Positions 1 through 5,131 of a stretch of 5,795 nucleotides of DNA are shown one piece after another (within the stretch, counting starts at the first letter, position 1; each line of letters starts with the position of its first letter). A program made the position numbers and the translations under genes. The notes beneath the pieces were generated by a model. It saw only the letters and a list, made by a program, of their open reading frames with translations. It had not been told where the DNA came from and searched no databases. The stretch lies in the NCBI GenBank assembly GCA_017997515.1, contig JAGOEY010000125.1, positions 1 through 5,795 of the forward strand, read 5' to 3'. The DNA comes from Burkholderiaceae bacterium. Lineage in GTDB: Bacteria; Pseudomonadota; Gammaproteobacteria; Burkholderiales; Burkholderiaceae.

Positions 1-638
1 TGCAGGTCAAGCTGCTGCGGGTGCTGCAAGAGCGCGCGGTGCGGCCGCTGGGCTCCAGCCAGTCGATCCCGGTGGACGTGCGCATCATCTCGGCCACCCA
101 CCGCGACCTGGAGTCGGCCATGGCGGCGGGCCAGTTCCGGGAAGACCTGTACTACCGGCTCAACGTCGTCACGCTGGCGCTGCCCACGCTGGGTGAACGG
201 CGCGAAGACATCGCCCTGCTGGCCAACCATTTTCTGAGCCGACTGGCCACCAAATACGGCAAACGCCTGTCGGGTTTTGCGCCCGAGGCCCTGAAAGCCC
301 TCACCACCGCGGCCTGGCCCGGCAATGTGCGCCAGCTCTACAACGTGGTGGAGCAGGTGTGTGCGCTGTCCAGCACCCCGCTGATTCCGCTGGCACTGGT
401 GCAGCGGGCACTGCGCACGCCGTCGATCGAGGTGCTGAACTACGCCGACGCCAAACAGAAGTTCGAGCGTGAATACCTGGTGGGCCTGCTCAAACTCACC
501 GACGGCAACGCCGCCGACGCGGCCCGCCTGGCCGACCGCAACCGCACCGAGTTCTACCGCCTGCTGCAAAAACACGCTCTCACGCCCGGCCTCTTCAAAG
601 CAGATGGCGCACCCGGCCCCACAGACGCGTCGCCGTAA
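1..638 (+). CDS. glrR: Sigma54-dependent response regulator, GlrR/QseF-like (5'-truncated)
   Basis: This is the C-terminal part of a bacterial enhancer-binding protein that activates RNA polymerase carrying sigma54 by ATP hydrolysis. The frame is open from base 3 (QVKLLRVLQE...), so the gene starts outside the window; the GTG at 21 is internal. Visible AAA+ elements in order are LLRVLQE, VDVRIISATHRDL, the arginine-finger region FREDLYYRLNV (from nt 135), LPTLGERREDI, and sensor II WPGNVRQL (nt 315-338). A Fis-type helix-turn-helix follows at about nt 504-581, with RNRTEFYRLL. This end (YLVGLLKLTDGN..AARLADRNRTEFYRLLQKH) closely matches enterobacterial GlrR as I remember it, which sets the subfamily. 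The receiver domain, Walker A and GAFTGA loop lie upstream and cannot be checked. The GlrK kinase gene would be expected nearby. The stop codon lies inside a palindrome resembling a GlrR operator. Family call is near certain; the GlrR assignment is likely. Confidence 0.9.
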   Translation, partial: QVKLLRVLQERAVRPLGSSQSIPVDVRIISATHRDLESAMAAGQFREDLYYRLNVVTLALPTLGERREDIALLANHFLSRLATKYGKRLSGFAPEALKALTTAAWPGNVRQLYNVVEQVCALSSTPLIPLALVQRALRTPSIEVLNYADAKQKFEREYLVGLLKLTDGNAADAARLADRNRTEFYRLLQKHALTPGLFKADGAPGPTDASP

Positions 639-645
639 AGCGACA
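628..645. promoter_or_regulatory. Candidate GlrR operator 1 (CGTC-N10-GACA)
   Basis: The palindrome GTCGC-N6-GCGAC (629-644) overlaps the glrR stop codon (636-638). It fits the motif TGTC-N10-GACA, recalled for GlrR (YfhA) sites upstream of enterobacterial glmY, with one change (C for T at 628). Its centre is about 194 bp before the predicted mdoH transcription start. Binding by this GlrR is inferred. Confidence 0.5.
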
Positions 646-649
646 GGTG

Positions 650-662
650 TAAGCCTTTGATT
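650..662 (-). promoter_or_regulatory. Candidate IHF site 1
   Basis: The bases TAA-GCCT-TTGATT match YAANNNNYTGATW, the reverse complement of the IHF consensus WATCARNNNNTTR, at every defined position. A T-rich tract lies on the side where IHF sites usually carry their AT-rich element (663-677). It sits between the two candidate GlrR sites. Confidence 0.4.
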
Positions 663-677
663 TTGAAAGGTTTTTTT
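654..677 (+). terminator. Possible weak terminator of glrR
   Basis: CCTTT (654-658) and AAAGG (666-670) can form a 5-bp stem with a 7-nt loop, followed by seven T residues (671-677). The stem is short and AT-rich, and the same bases form part of candidate IHF site 1. Termination here is therefore only possible, not established. Confidence 0.3.
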
Positions 678-693
678 ACCCGCACACGGCAGC

Positions 694-713
694 TTGTCGC
701 CAAACAGCGACAA
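694..713. promoter_or_regulatory. Candidate GlrR operator 2 (TGTC-N10-GACA)
   Basis: The palindrome TTGTCGC-CAAACA-GCGACAA has perfect 7-bp arms and contains an exact TGTC-N10-GACA (695-712). It shares the GTCGC-N6-GCGAC core with the site at 628-645; the centres are 67 bp apart. It lies about 127 bp before the predicted mdoH start, a typical enhancer distance for a sigma54 activator. Binding is inferred from the motif. Confidence 0.6.
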
Positions 714-773
714 AAACACCTGTTTTGTGGGGCATTTGGCGGCCAGACTCCCAAAACACAGCCTGCAACACGG

Positions 774-786
774 CAAGTGTTTGATT
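774..786 (-). promoter_or_regulatory. Candidate IHF site 2
   Basis: The bases CAA-GTGT-TTGATT match the reverse-complement IHF consensus YAANNNNYTGATW at all defined positions, and the AT-rich stretch 786-799 follows. The site is centred about 51 bp before the predicted start, between the enhancer-like palindrome (694-713) and the sigma54 promoter. That is where IHF bends DNA at many sigma54 promoters. Confidence 0.5.
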
Positions 787-804
787 TTTAAGGGTTTTTC
801 AGGC

Positions 805-820
805 TGGCATAGGGTTTGCA
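805..820 (+). promoter_or_regulatory. Sigma54 (-24/-12) promoter of mdoH
   Basis: TGGCATA-GGGT-TTGCA matches the sigma54 consensus TGGCACR-N4-TTGCW at both invariant dinucleotides, GG (806-807) and GC (818-819), with the required 10-bp gap between them. Counting from the C at -12 puts the transcription start near 831, two bases before the mdoH ATG. The preceding gene encodes a sigma54 activator and the upstream DNA carries matching enhancer and IHF motifs. The promoter is predicted from sequence only. Confidence 0.7.
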
Positions 821-829
821 CTAAACCCT
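811..829. repeat. Perfect palindrome over the -12 box of the mdoH promoter
   Basis: AGGGTTT (811-817) and AAACCCT (823-829) form perfect 7-bp arms around a 5-bp centre that contains the -12 GC. A third AGGGTTT lies at 791-797, exactly 20 bp upstream of the first arm. It could be an operator for a repressor blocking the promoter. In a read-through transcript from glrR it could form a hairpin ending just before the mdoH start codon. Confidence 0.5.
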
Positions 830-832
830 GCC

Positions 833-2803
833 ATGAATACCCAGCCCACCCCCATTTCCGCACGCAGCACCTTGCGCGCCGAACGGCACCCCAACGCAGT
901 CACCGCGCCGCCCATCCACCGGGGCTCGATGGTGCCCGTGCCTTGGCGCGGCTTCTGGAACAGCATCGGCACCGCAGTGCTGATGTCCCTCACGGGTCGC
1001 AGCGGCGGTGGCGAGGAGGCCGACGCCCCTGCCAAACGCCCCATGGCCTGGGTGCGCGCCGCGCGCCGCCGCAGGATGGTGTTTTTGCTGATCACGCTGA
1101 TGACCACCACCATCGCAACCACCCTGTTTGCGGGTGTGCAGCCGCAGTACGACAACGCCTGGGTGGAGTACGCGCAGCTGGGCCTGTTTGCGCTGCTGTC
1201 GGCCTGGGTGGTCACCGGGTTCACGACCGCAGTGATGGGTTTTTACGTGGCGCTGCGTGGCGACAAACGCGCCATCTCGGTTCGCCATGTGCAGGGCCAC
1301 GCCATGCCTGCCAACGCGCGCACCGCCATCATCATGCCGATCTGCAACGAAGACGTGGCCACCGTGTTTGCGGGTCTGCGCGCCACGTGTGAGTCGGTTG
1401 CGGCCACGGGCAATGCCCGCCATTTCGACGTGTTTGTACTGTCCGACAGCTACACCCCCGAAACCGCCGCCGCCGAACGCGCCGCCTGGGAAGACCTGCG
1501 CGCCGCACTCGCTGCCAGCCCCAACCAGCCACAGGTGGAGGTGTACTACCGCCTGCGCACCCGCCGCAGCCACCGCAAGGCCGGCAACGTGGCCGACTTC
1601 TGCCGCCGCTGGGGCAAAGACTACAAATACATGGTGGTGCTGGACGCCGACAGTGTGATGAGCGGCGACTGCCTCTCGAACATGGTCAAACTGATGGAAG
1701 CCCACCCCAAAGCCGGCATCATCCAGACCGCCACCCAGGCCATTGGCCACGTCACCCTGCACGCCCGCGCACAGCAGTTCGCCAGCCGTATGACCGGCCG
1801 CCTGTTCACCCTCGGCATGCAGTTCTGGCAGCTGGGTGAGTCGCACTACTGGGGCCACAACGCCATCATCCGGGTGCAACCATTCATGGAACACTGCGCG
1901 CTGGCCCCCATCAAGGGCTCGGGTGGTATGTCCGGCGGCATCATGTCGCACGACTTTGTTGAAGCCGCCCTGATGCGCCGCGCGGGTTACGAAGTGTGGC
2001 TGGTGTCCGACCTGGTCGGCAGCTACGAACAACAACCGCCAGACCTGTTGAGCGAACTGCAGCGTGACCGCCGCTGGTGCCAGGGCAACCTGCAAAACAG
2101 CCGCCTGATGGCCGAACCCGGCATCAGCCGCGTGCACCGCGCCATGTTTGTGACCGGTGCCATGTCCTACCTTTCGGCCCCACTGTGGCTGGCCTTCATG
2201 ACCCTGGGCACTGCGCTGTGGCTGTCGGGCCAGACCGTCACACCCGACGCCTGGCACGTGTTGCCCACCGAGCTGGTCGGCCTGTGGGCCTGGACGCTGA
2301 GTATGCTGTTCCTGCCGCGTATCTTGGGCATCGTGGCCGTGCTGGTGAAGGGTGAACAACGTATGTATGGCGGCACCGCCAACCTGCTCAAAAGCGCCGT
2401 GTTTGAAAGCGGTCTGGCCATGCTGCAGTCGCCTGTGCGCATGCTGGCCCACTCGCTGTTTGTACTGGTCGCCGTGACCGGCATCAAGCTAGACTGGAAG
2501 TCGCCTCCCCGCGAAGCCACAGCACTCAGCTGGAAACACGCCGCCAGCAGCCTGGCCCCCATGACCGCCGTGATCGCCCTGCTGGGCTTGGGCATCATGG
2601 CCATCGATGCCCGTGCGCTGGTCTGGCTCATCCCCGTCGGCCTGCCACTGCTGCTGGCCATCCCCATGGCCGTGCTGACCAGCCACATTGGCCTGGGCAC
2701 TGCGATGCGCAGCCAGGGCTTCTTGCTGATCCCCGAAGAGCGCTGGTCGCCCAAGGTGCTGCGCCGGGCCTGGCTGCATGCACACCGGTTGGCAGCGGCA
2801 TAA
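833..2803 (+). CDS. mdoH: Glucans biosynthesis glucosyltransferase MdoH/OpgH
   Basis: This inner-membrane family 2 glycosyltransferase polymerises glucose from UDP-glucose into the beta-1,2-linked backbone of osmoregulated periplasmic glucans. Two membrane segments (about 82-101 and 116-140) precede a cytoplasmic catalytic domain, and about five more follow (about 445-466, 480-505, 530-551, 573-591, 594-616). Catalytic motifs are all present: IMPICNEDV (168-175), D205 in LSDSY, DAD (271-273) in VVLDADSVM, D374 in SHDFVEAALMRRAG, and RDRRWCQGN (411-419). Long stretches match E. coli OpgH as remembered, but this protein has 656 residues against about 847 and lacks most of the C-terminal extension. 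ATG 833 is chosen because the conserved motif around RGSM (30-33) starts before the next Met (33, at 929). No earlier ATG, GTG or TTG follows the in-frame stop at 782. No Shine-Dalgarno precedes it. The partner gene mdoG is not in the window. Confidence 0.95.
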   Translation: MNTQPTPISARSTLRAERHPNAVTAPPIHRGSMVPVPWRGFWNSIGTAVLMSLTGRSGGGEEADAPAKRPMAWVRAARRRRMVFLLITLMTTTIATTLFAGVQPQYDNAWVEYAQLGLFALLSAWVVTGFTTAVMGFYVALRGDKRAISVRHVQGHAMPANARTAIIMPICNEDVATVFAGLRATCESVAATGNARHFDVFVLSDSYTPETAAAERAAWEDLRAALAASPNQPQVEVYYRLRTRRSHRKAGNVADFCRRWGKDYKYMVVLDADSVMSGDCLSNMVKLMEAHPKAGIIQTATQAIGHVTLHARAQQFASRMTGRLFTLGMQFWQLGESHYWGHNAIIRVQPFMEHCALAPIKGSGGMSGGIMSHDFVEAALMRRAGYEVWLVSDLVGSYEQQPPDLLSELQRDRRWCQGNLQNSRLMAEPGISRVHRAMFVTGAMSYLSAPLWLAFMTLGTALWLSGQTVTPDAWHVLPTELVGLWAWTLSMLFLPRILGIVAVLVKGEQRMYGGTANLLKSAVFESGLAMLQSPVRMLAHSLFVLVAVTGIKLDWKSPPREATALSWKHAASSLAPMTAVIALLGLGIMAIDARALVWLIPVGLPLLLAIPMAVLTSHIGLGTAMRSQGFLLIPEERWSPKVLRRAWLHAHRLAAA

Positions 2804-2831
2804 GCCTCACATTGCCCGGTGGGCACAAACA

Positions 2832-2859
2832 AAAAGGCCGACAGCGATGTCGGCCTTTT
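2832..2859. terminator. Intrinsic terminator after mdoH
   Basis: A perfect 12-bp stem (AAAAGGCCGACA, 2832-2843, with TGTCGGCCTTTT, 2848-2859) closes a GCGA tetraloop of the GNRA type. The stem has a GC core flanked by an A tract and a T tract, so it can end transcription in both directions. It lies 28 bp after the mdoH stop. A near-identical terminator occurs at 5455-5488. Confidence 0.9.
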
Positions 2860-2879
2860 GCTTGGGGGGATGGCTTAAA

Positions 2880-3070
2880 GGCCTAGGAGTCTGCGCGGCA
2901 GAAGGCGTCGATAGCGAAAATGAGCCCCAGCGAGGACAGTTTTTGCCGGGTTCGCAGGCCCATAGCCCCGCTATGGGTCAAGAAGACGGTGAAAGCGTAG
3001 CTTCTATAAAAATGGACCGCTGCGGCTCATTTGCAGCCGACGCTCCTTCTGCCGCGCAGGCTCCTAGGCC
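2880..3070. repeat. 191-bp inverted-repeat element between convergent genes
   Basis: Two arms of about 53 bp, 2880-2932 and 3018-3070, are imperfect reverse complements. Both begin with GGCCTAGGAG, continue with a shared CTGCGCGGCAGAAGG block, and end inward with AAATGAGCC and CAGCG. The 85-bp centre contains a perfect 19-bp hairpin (CCCATAG-CCCCG-CTATGGG, 2959-2977). No transposase is encoded. It looks like a non-autonomous palindromic unit (MITE or REP-like) and recalls intergenic repeats of comamonads, but the family cannot be confirmed here. Its right end supplies the stop codon of the photolyase gene. Confidence 0.8.
2959..2977. repeat. Inner hairpin of the inverted-repeat element
   Basis: CCCATAG and CTATGGG form perfect 7-bp arms around CCCCG, nested near the middle of the larger inverted repeat. 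As RNA, the whole element could fold into a long stem tipped by this hairpin. Confidence 0.7.
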
Positions 3071-4614
3071 ATAGCCCCCACCGCACCACTGCGGATGGCG
3101 GCAGCGCGTTCGGCCACGGCCTGCTTTTGGGTGTCGCTCAGGCGGACCAGGTTGCGCACCTGCAAAGCCATGCGCGGGTTGGCAGCCAGCCGCTTTTCGT
3201 GCCGCGCCAGAAAGTCCCAGTACAGCGTGGTGTAGGGGCAGGCACGGTCACCGTCGCGCTGCGCCGGGTCGTAGCGGCAGCTGGCGCAGTGCTGCTTGCT
3301 GCCCATGCGGGCGATGTATTGGCCGGTGGCGATGTAGGGCTTGCTGGCCATCAGGCCACCGTCGGCATACATCGCCATCCCTAAGGTGTTGGGCAGCTCC
3401 ACCCATTCCACCGCGTCCACATACACCGACAAATACCAGGCGTGCACCTGCTGCGGCTGCACACCCAGCAGCAGCGCAAACAGGCCGGTGACCATGAGGC
3501 GCTGGATGTGGTGGCTGTAGCCGTGGGCCAGGGTTTGTTCGATCGCATCGCGCAGGCAGGCCATGTCGGTCTGGCCGGTCCAGTACCAGGCGGGCAGGTT
3601 TTCCTGGGCATCCAGGGCGTTGCGTTCGGCGTAGCCGGGCATCTGGGTCCAGTAGATGCCGCGCACGTATTCACGCCAGCCCAGAATCTGGCGGACAAAG
3701 CCCTCCACGCAGGCCAGCGGGGCCGCGCCAGCCCGGTAAGTGGCCTCGGCGGCGGCCACCACCTCGCGCGGGTTGAGCAGCTTGAGGTTGAGCGCTGCCG
3801 ACAGGTGCGAGTGGTACAGCCAGGCCTCCCCCGGCCACAGGGCATCCTGGTAACGGCCAAACAGGGGCAGGCGCTCTGCAATGAAGGCATCCAGCGACTG
3901 CAGCGCCTGCGCGCGGGTGACGGGCCAGGCAAAGCTGTGTAACGTGCCGGGGTGGCTGGCAAAGCGGGTGTTAACCAGGGCTATTACCTGCTGCGTGGTG
4001 GCATCGGGCGCAAACGTGGTGCGGGCGGGCACGCTGCCGGGGCCGGTTTTGCCAAAGGCTTCGCGGTTGTCTTCGTCGAAGTTCCACTGGCCACCGGTGG
4101 GTTGGTCGCCGTCCATCAGCACGCTGTGGCGGCGGCGCATTTCGCGGTAGAAATATTCCATGCGCAGCGACTTGCGGCCTTGGGCGTGCTCGGCAAACTG
4201 GCGCACGGTGGCAAAAAAGTGGCGGTCTTCGCGCACGTCCAGCGGCACGCCGGACTGTTTGGCGACCGTCTGGATGGATTTATACACACGGAAATCGCCT
4301 GCACCGCTTATTACACAAGCGCGAGGCGCTAGTTTTTCTATAGCAATTTGCAATTCGGCGACCAGGCTGCCCCGGTTGTCGGCCTGGTCCAGCCGGGTGT
4401 AGTGCAGCGGGTAGCCCGCATCGCGTAATGCTTGGCCAAAGTGGCGCATGGCCGCCAGAAACAGGGCGATGCGCTGCTTGCTGGACCAGATATGGGTGGA
4501 CTCCTCGGCCACCTCGGCCATCCACACCGCGTCTTGGGCCGGGTCAAAACCGTCGAAGGCGCTGGATTGCAGGTCGAGCTGGTCGCCCAGCACGATCACC
4601 AGGTTTCTAACCAT
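3064..4614 (-). CDS. FeS-BCP (PhrB-type) cryptochrome/photolyase family protein
   Basis: This 516-residue flavoprotein is of the deoxyribodipyrimidine photolyase-related (DPRP) family. Characterised members repair UV (6-4) photoproducts using light or act as photoreceptors. The N-terminal antenna domain begins LVIVLGDQLD (5-14) and continues with WMAEVAEEST. The FAD-binding helical part includes GWREYVRGIYW (312-322), GYSHHIQRLMV (365-375), YVDAVEWVELPNTLGMA and GGLMASKPY. Four cysteines, C353, C443, C446 and C459, have the spacing (90, 3, 13) closely matching the [4Fe-4S] ligands of Agrobacterium PhrB as I recall them (88, 3, 13), so the cluster should be present. The ATG at 4614 overlaps the end of the upstream small gene by 8 bp and has AAGG six bases upstream. 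The TAG stop lies in the inverted-repeat element, but the C terminus is near the family's usual length. Residues about 89-111 use codons unlike the rest. Repair versus sensory role cannot be told from sequence. Confidence 0.93.
   Translation of the reverse strand: MVRNLVIVLGDQLDLQSSAFDGFDPAQDAVWMAEVAEESTHIWSSKQRIALFLAAMRHFGQALRDAGYPLHYTRLDQADNRGSLVAELQIAIEKLAPRACVISGAGDFRVYKSIQTVAKQSGVPLDVREDRHFFATVRQFAEHAQGRKSLRMEYFYREMRRRHSVLMDGDQPTGGQWNFDEDNREAFGKTGPGSVPARTTFAPDATTQQVIALVNTRFASHPGTLHSFAWPVTRAQALQSLDAFIAERLPLFGRYQDALWPGEAWLYHSHLSAALNLKLLNPREVVAAAEATYRAGAAPLACVEGFVRQILGWREYVRGIYWTQMPGYAERNALDAQENLPAWYWTGQTDMACLRDAIEQTLAHGYSHHIQRLMVTGLFALLLGVQPQQVHAWYLSVYVDAVEWVELPNTLGMAMYADGGLMASKPYIATGQYIARMGSKQHCASCRYDPAQRDGDRACPYTTLYWDFLARHEKRLAANPRMALQVRNLVRLSDTQKQAVAERAAAIRSGAVGAMA
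4285..4347 (-). repeat. Repeat-like segment inside the photolyase gene
   Basis: Codons 90-110 of the photolyase are rich in codons rare in the surrounding GC-rich genes (ATA twice, CTA, GTA twice, TGT). The DNA contains GCTATAG, CTAGCGC and the small palindrome CGCTT-GTGTAAT-AAGCG, followed by AGGCGATTT. These resemble the AATAGCT and AGAGGCC blocks of the intergenic repeats at 4947 and 5488. The reading frame is intact. An old in-frame repeat insertion is possible but not shown. Confidence 0.35.
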
Positions 4615-4774
4615 TTTTTGCCTTGGCGGCTTTGCGGCAGGCGTCCGAGCAGTACTTCACCTCGGCCCAGTTTTTGGCCCAGCTTTTGCGCCACACCATG
4701 TCGCGCCCGCAAGCCACGCACGGCTTGGAGGGCAGGGATTGTTTGTTGCCTTTGAACCCGGTGGGCGTCACCAT
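4607..4774 (-). CDS. DUF2256 zinc-ribbon small protein
   Basis: This 55-residue protein has the DUF2256 signature: KGNKQSLPSKPC, then WRKSWAKNWAEVKYCSDACR. Cysteines C19, C22, C42 and C46 form two CxxC/CxxxC pairs that could bind one zinc. The function of the family is unknown to me. The start at 4774 is preferred because GGAG lies six bases upstream and the length then fits the family. An in-frame ATG at 4831 would add 19 residues but has no ribosome site. Its last 8 bases overlap the photolyase start (ATGGTTAG), so the two genes are probably one translationally coupled transcript. This suggests a role linked to the photolyase, such as assembly or DNA handling, but that is a guess. Confidence 0.88.
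   Translation of the reverse strand: MVTPTGFKGNKQSLPSKPCVACGRDMVWRKSWAKNWAEVKYCSDACRKAAKAKNG
4621..4624 (-). promoter_or_regulatory. Ribosome binding site of the photolyase gene
   Basis: AAGG on the - strand lies six bases before ATG 4614, inside the end of the DUF2256 gene. The sequence from here through the start (GCAAAAAATGGT) repeats the start context of the DUF2256 gene exactly. Confidence 0.55.
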
Positions 4775-4780
4775 TTTTTG

Positions 4781-4784
4781 CTCC
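4781..4784 (-). promoter_or_regulatory. Ribosome binding site of the DUF2256 gene
   Basis: GGAG on the - strand lies six bases before ATG 4774. It decides this start over the upstream in-frame ATG at 4831, which has no comparable site. Confidence 0.7.
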
Positions 4785-4863
4785 ACAAACAAGTACACCA
4801 GTTGTATGGGATCCACTGTGACATCCCACACGGCAGGCTCTGGAAAACTCCCAAGATTATTTT

Positions 4864-4881
4864 AAATACTCAAAAGTATTT
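4864..4881. promoter_or_regulatory. Palindrome at the start of the photolyase operon, candidate operator
   Basis: AAATACT (4864-4870) and AGTATTT (4875-4881) form perfect 7-bp arms around CAAA. The palindrome directly abuts the candidate extended -10 box on the - strand, so it would span the transcription start. A bound repressor there would block transcription. No regulator for it is visible. Confidence 0.4.
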
Positions 4882-4890
4882 TTTATACCA
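4882..4890 (-). promoter_or_regulatory. Candidate extended -10 promoter for DUF2256-photolyase
   Basis: On the - strand the sequence TGG-TATAAA has an extended -10 TGN and a hexamer matching TATAAT at five of six positions. No good -35 is seen, which extended -10 promoters can tolerate. Transcription would start near 4875, giving a leader of about 100 nt. The site lies in a markedly AT-rich block within GC-rich DNA. Confidence 0.4.
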
Positions 4891-4946
4891 ACCGGTCTAG
4901 ATTTAAATATGCATAGAAGGATGGGAACGCAGTTCGCCTGAATTCA

Positions 4947-5010
4947 CTATCAAATCAATAGCTATATGTGCATACAGGACGGGCGGCAGAGGCCAAAACA
5001 GCTTTAAATC
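4947..5010 (+). repeat. Dispersed intergenic repeat, copy A
   Basis: The block 4947-4966 (CTATCAAATCAATAGCTATA) matches 5488-5507 at 18 of 20 positions. A second block, AGAGGCC (4988-4994), lies exactly 41 bp from the start of the first in both copies. The sequence between them differs. Equal spacing of two conserved blocks points to two diverged copies of one element, of a kind I associate with comamonad genomes. Confidence 0.6.
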
Positions 5011-5119
5011 CACCCCATTTTTATGTGCCACAAGCCCCCACCCCACAGGAACTCTGCCCCCGCCACCGGGTCACACCTGCCCGTGGCCCACCCGGCCCCA
5101 TGACGTCAAACCCCCTCTG

Positions 5120-5124
5120 AGGAG
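5120..5124 (+). promoter_or_regulatory. Ribosome binding site of the zf-TFIIB gene
   Basis: AGGAG lies seven bases before the GTG codon at 5132. It supports GTG as the real start, since the first cysteine of the zinc ribbon is residue 3 and no later start would keep it. Confidence 0.8.
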
Positions 5125-5131
5125 AAGCCCT

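Larger units (their letters stand above)
656..801 (+). repeat. 22-bp imperfect direct repeat flanking the regulatory region
   Basis: Bases 656-677 and 780-801 align without gaps at 18 of 22 positions (TTTGATTTT, then a G/A-rich and T-rich tail). They are 124 bp apart. Each copy contains the right half and AT tail of a candidate IHF site, so the similarity may reflect the same binding function or a local duplication. Confidence 0.55.
4775..5131. other. Intergenic region between the divergent DUF2256/photolyase unit and zf-TFIIB gene
   Basis: This 357-bp stretch holds no convincing gene. From left to right it contains the roughly 100-nt leader of the - strand operon, an AT-rich block (4850-4920) with a candidate promoter and palindrome, one copy of a dispersed repeat (about 4947-5010), and a C-rich leader (5011-5131) before the zf-TFIIB gene. 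I could not recognise a promoter for the + strand gene. A weak CCGGGT/ACCCGG inverted repeat (5066-5071, 5090-5095) is the only other structure seen. Confidence 0.6.

Noticed and set aside
728..743. Second sigma54-like promoter (GG-N10-GC at 730-743)
   Set aside because: Only the GG and GC spacing fits. The flanking bases (GGGG for TGGC, CGGC for TTGC) do not, and the match is far weaker than at 805-820.
821..2452. Long open frame on the - strand (543 residues) opposite mdoH
   Set aside because: It is rich in His, Gln and Gly, matches no family I know, and lies opposite a clearly coding gene with all catalytic motifs. Such frames are common opposite GC-rich genes.
2778..3074. 98-residue + strand open frame running from the end of mdoH to the photolyase stop
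   Set aside because: It crosses the terminator and both arms of the inverted repeat, overlaps mdoH, and has no ribosome site or recognisable domain.
4775..4831. Earlier start for the DUF2256 gene at 4831 (74 residues)
   Set aside because: No ribosome site precedes it, and the extra 19 residues are not part of the family signature. The ATG at 4774 has GGAG at good spacing.
5066..5095. CCGGGT/ACCCGG inverted repeat upstream of the zf-TFIIB gene
   Set aside because: Only six pairs with an 18-base gap in C-rich DNA; expected by chance and not tied to a promoter or start.
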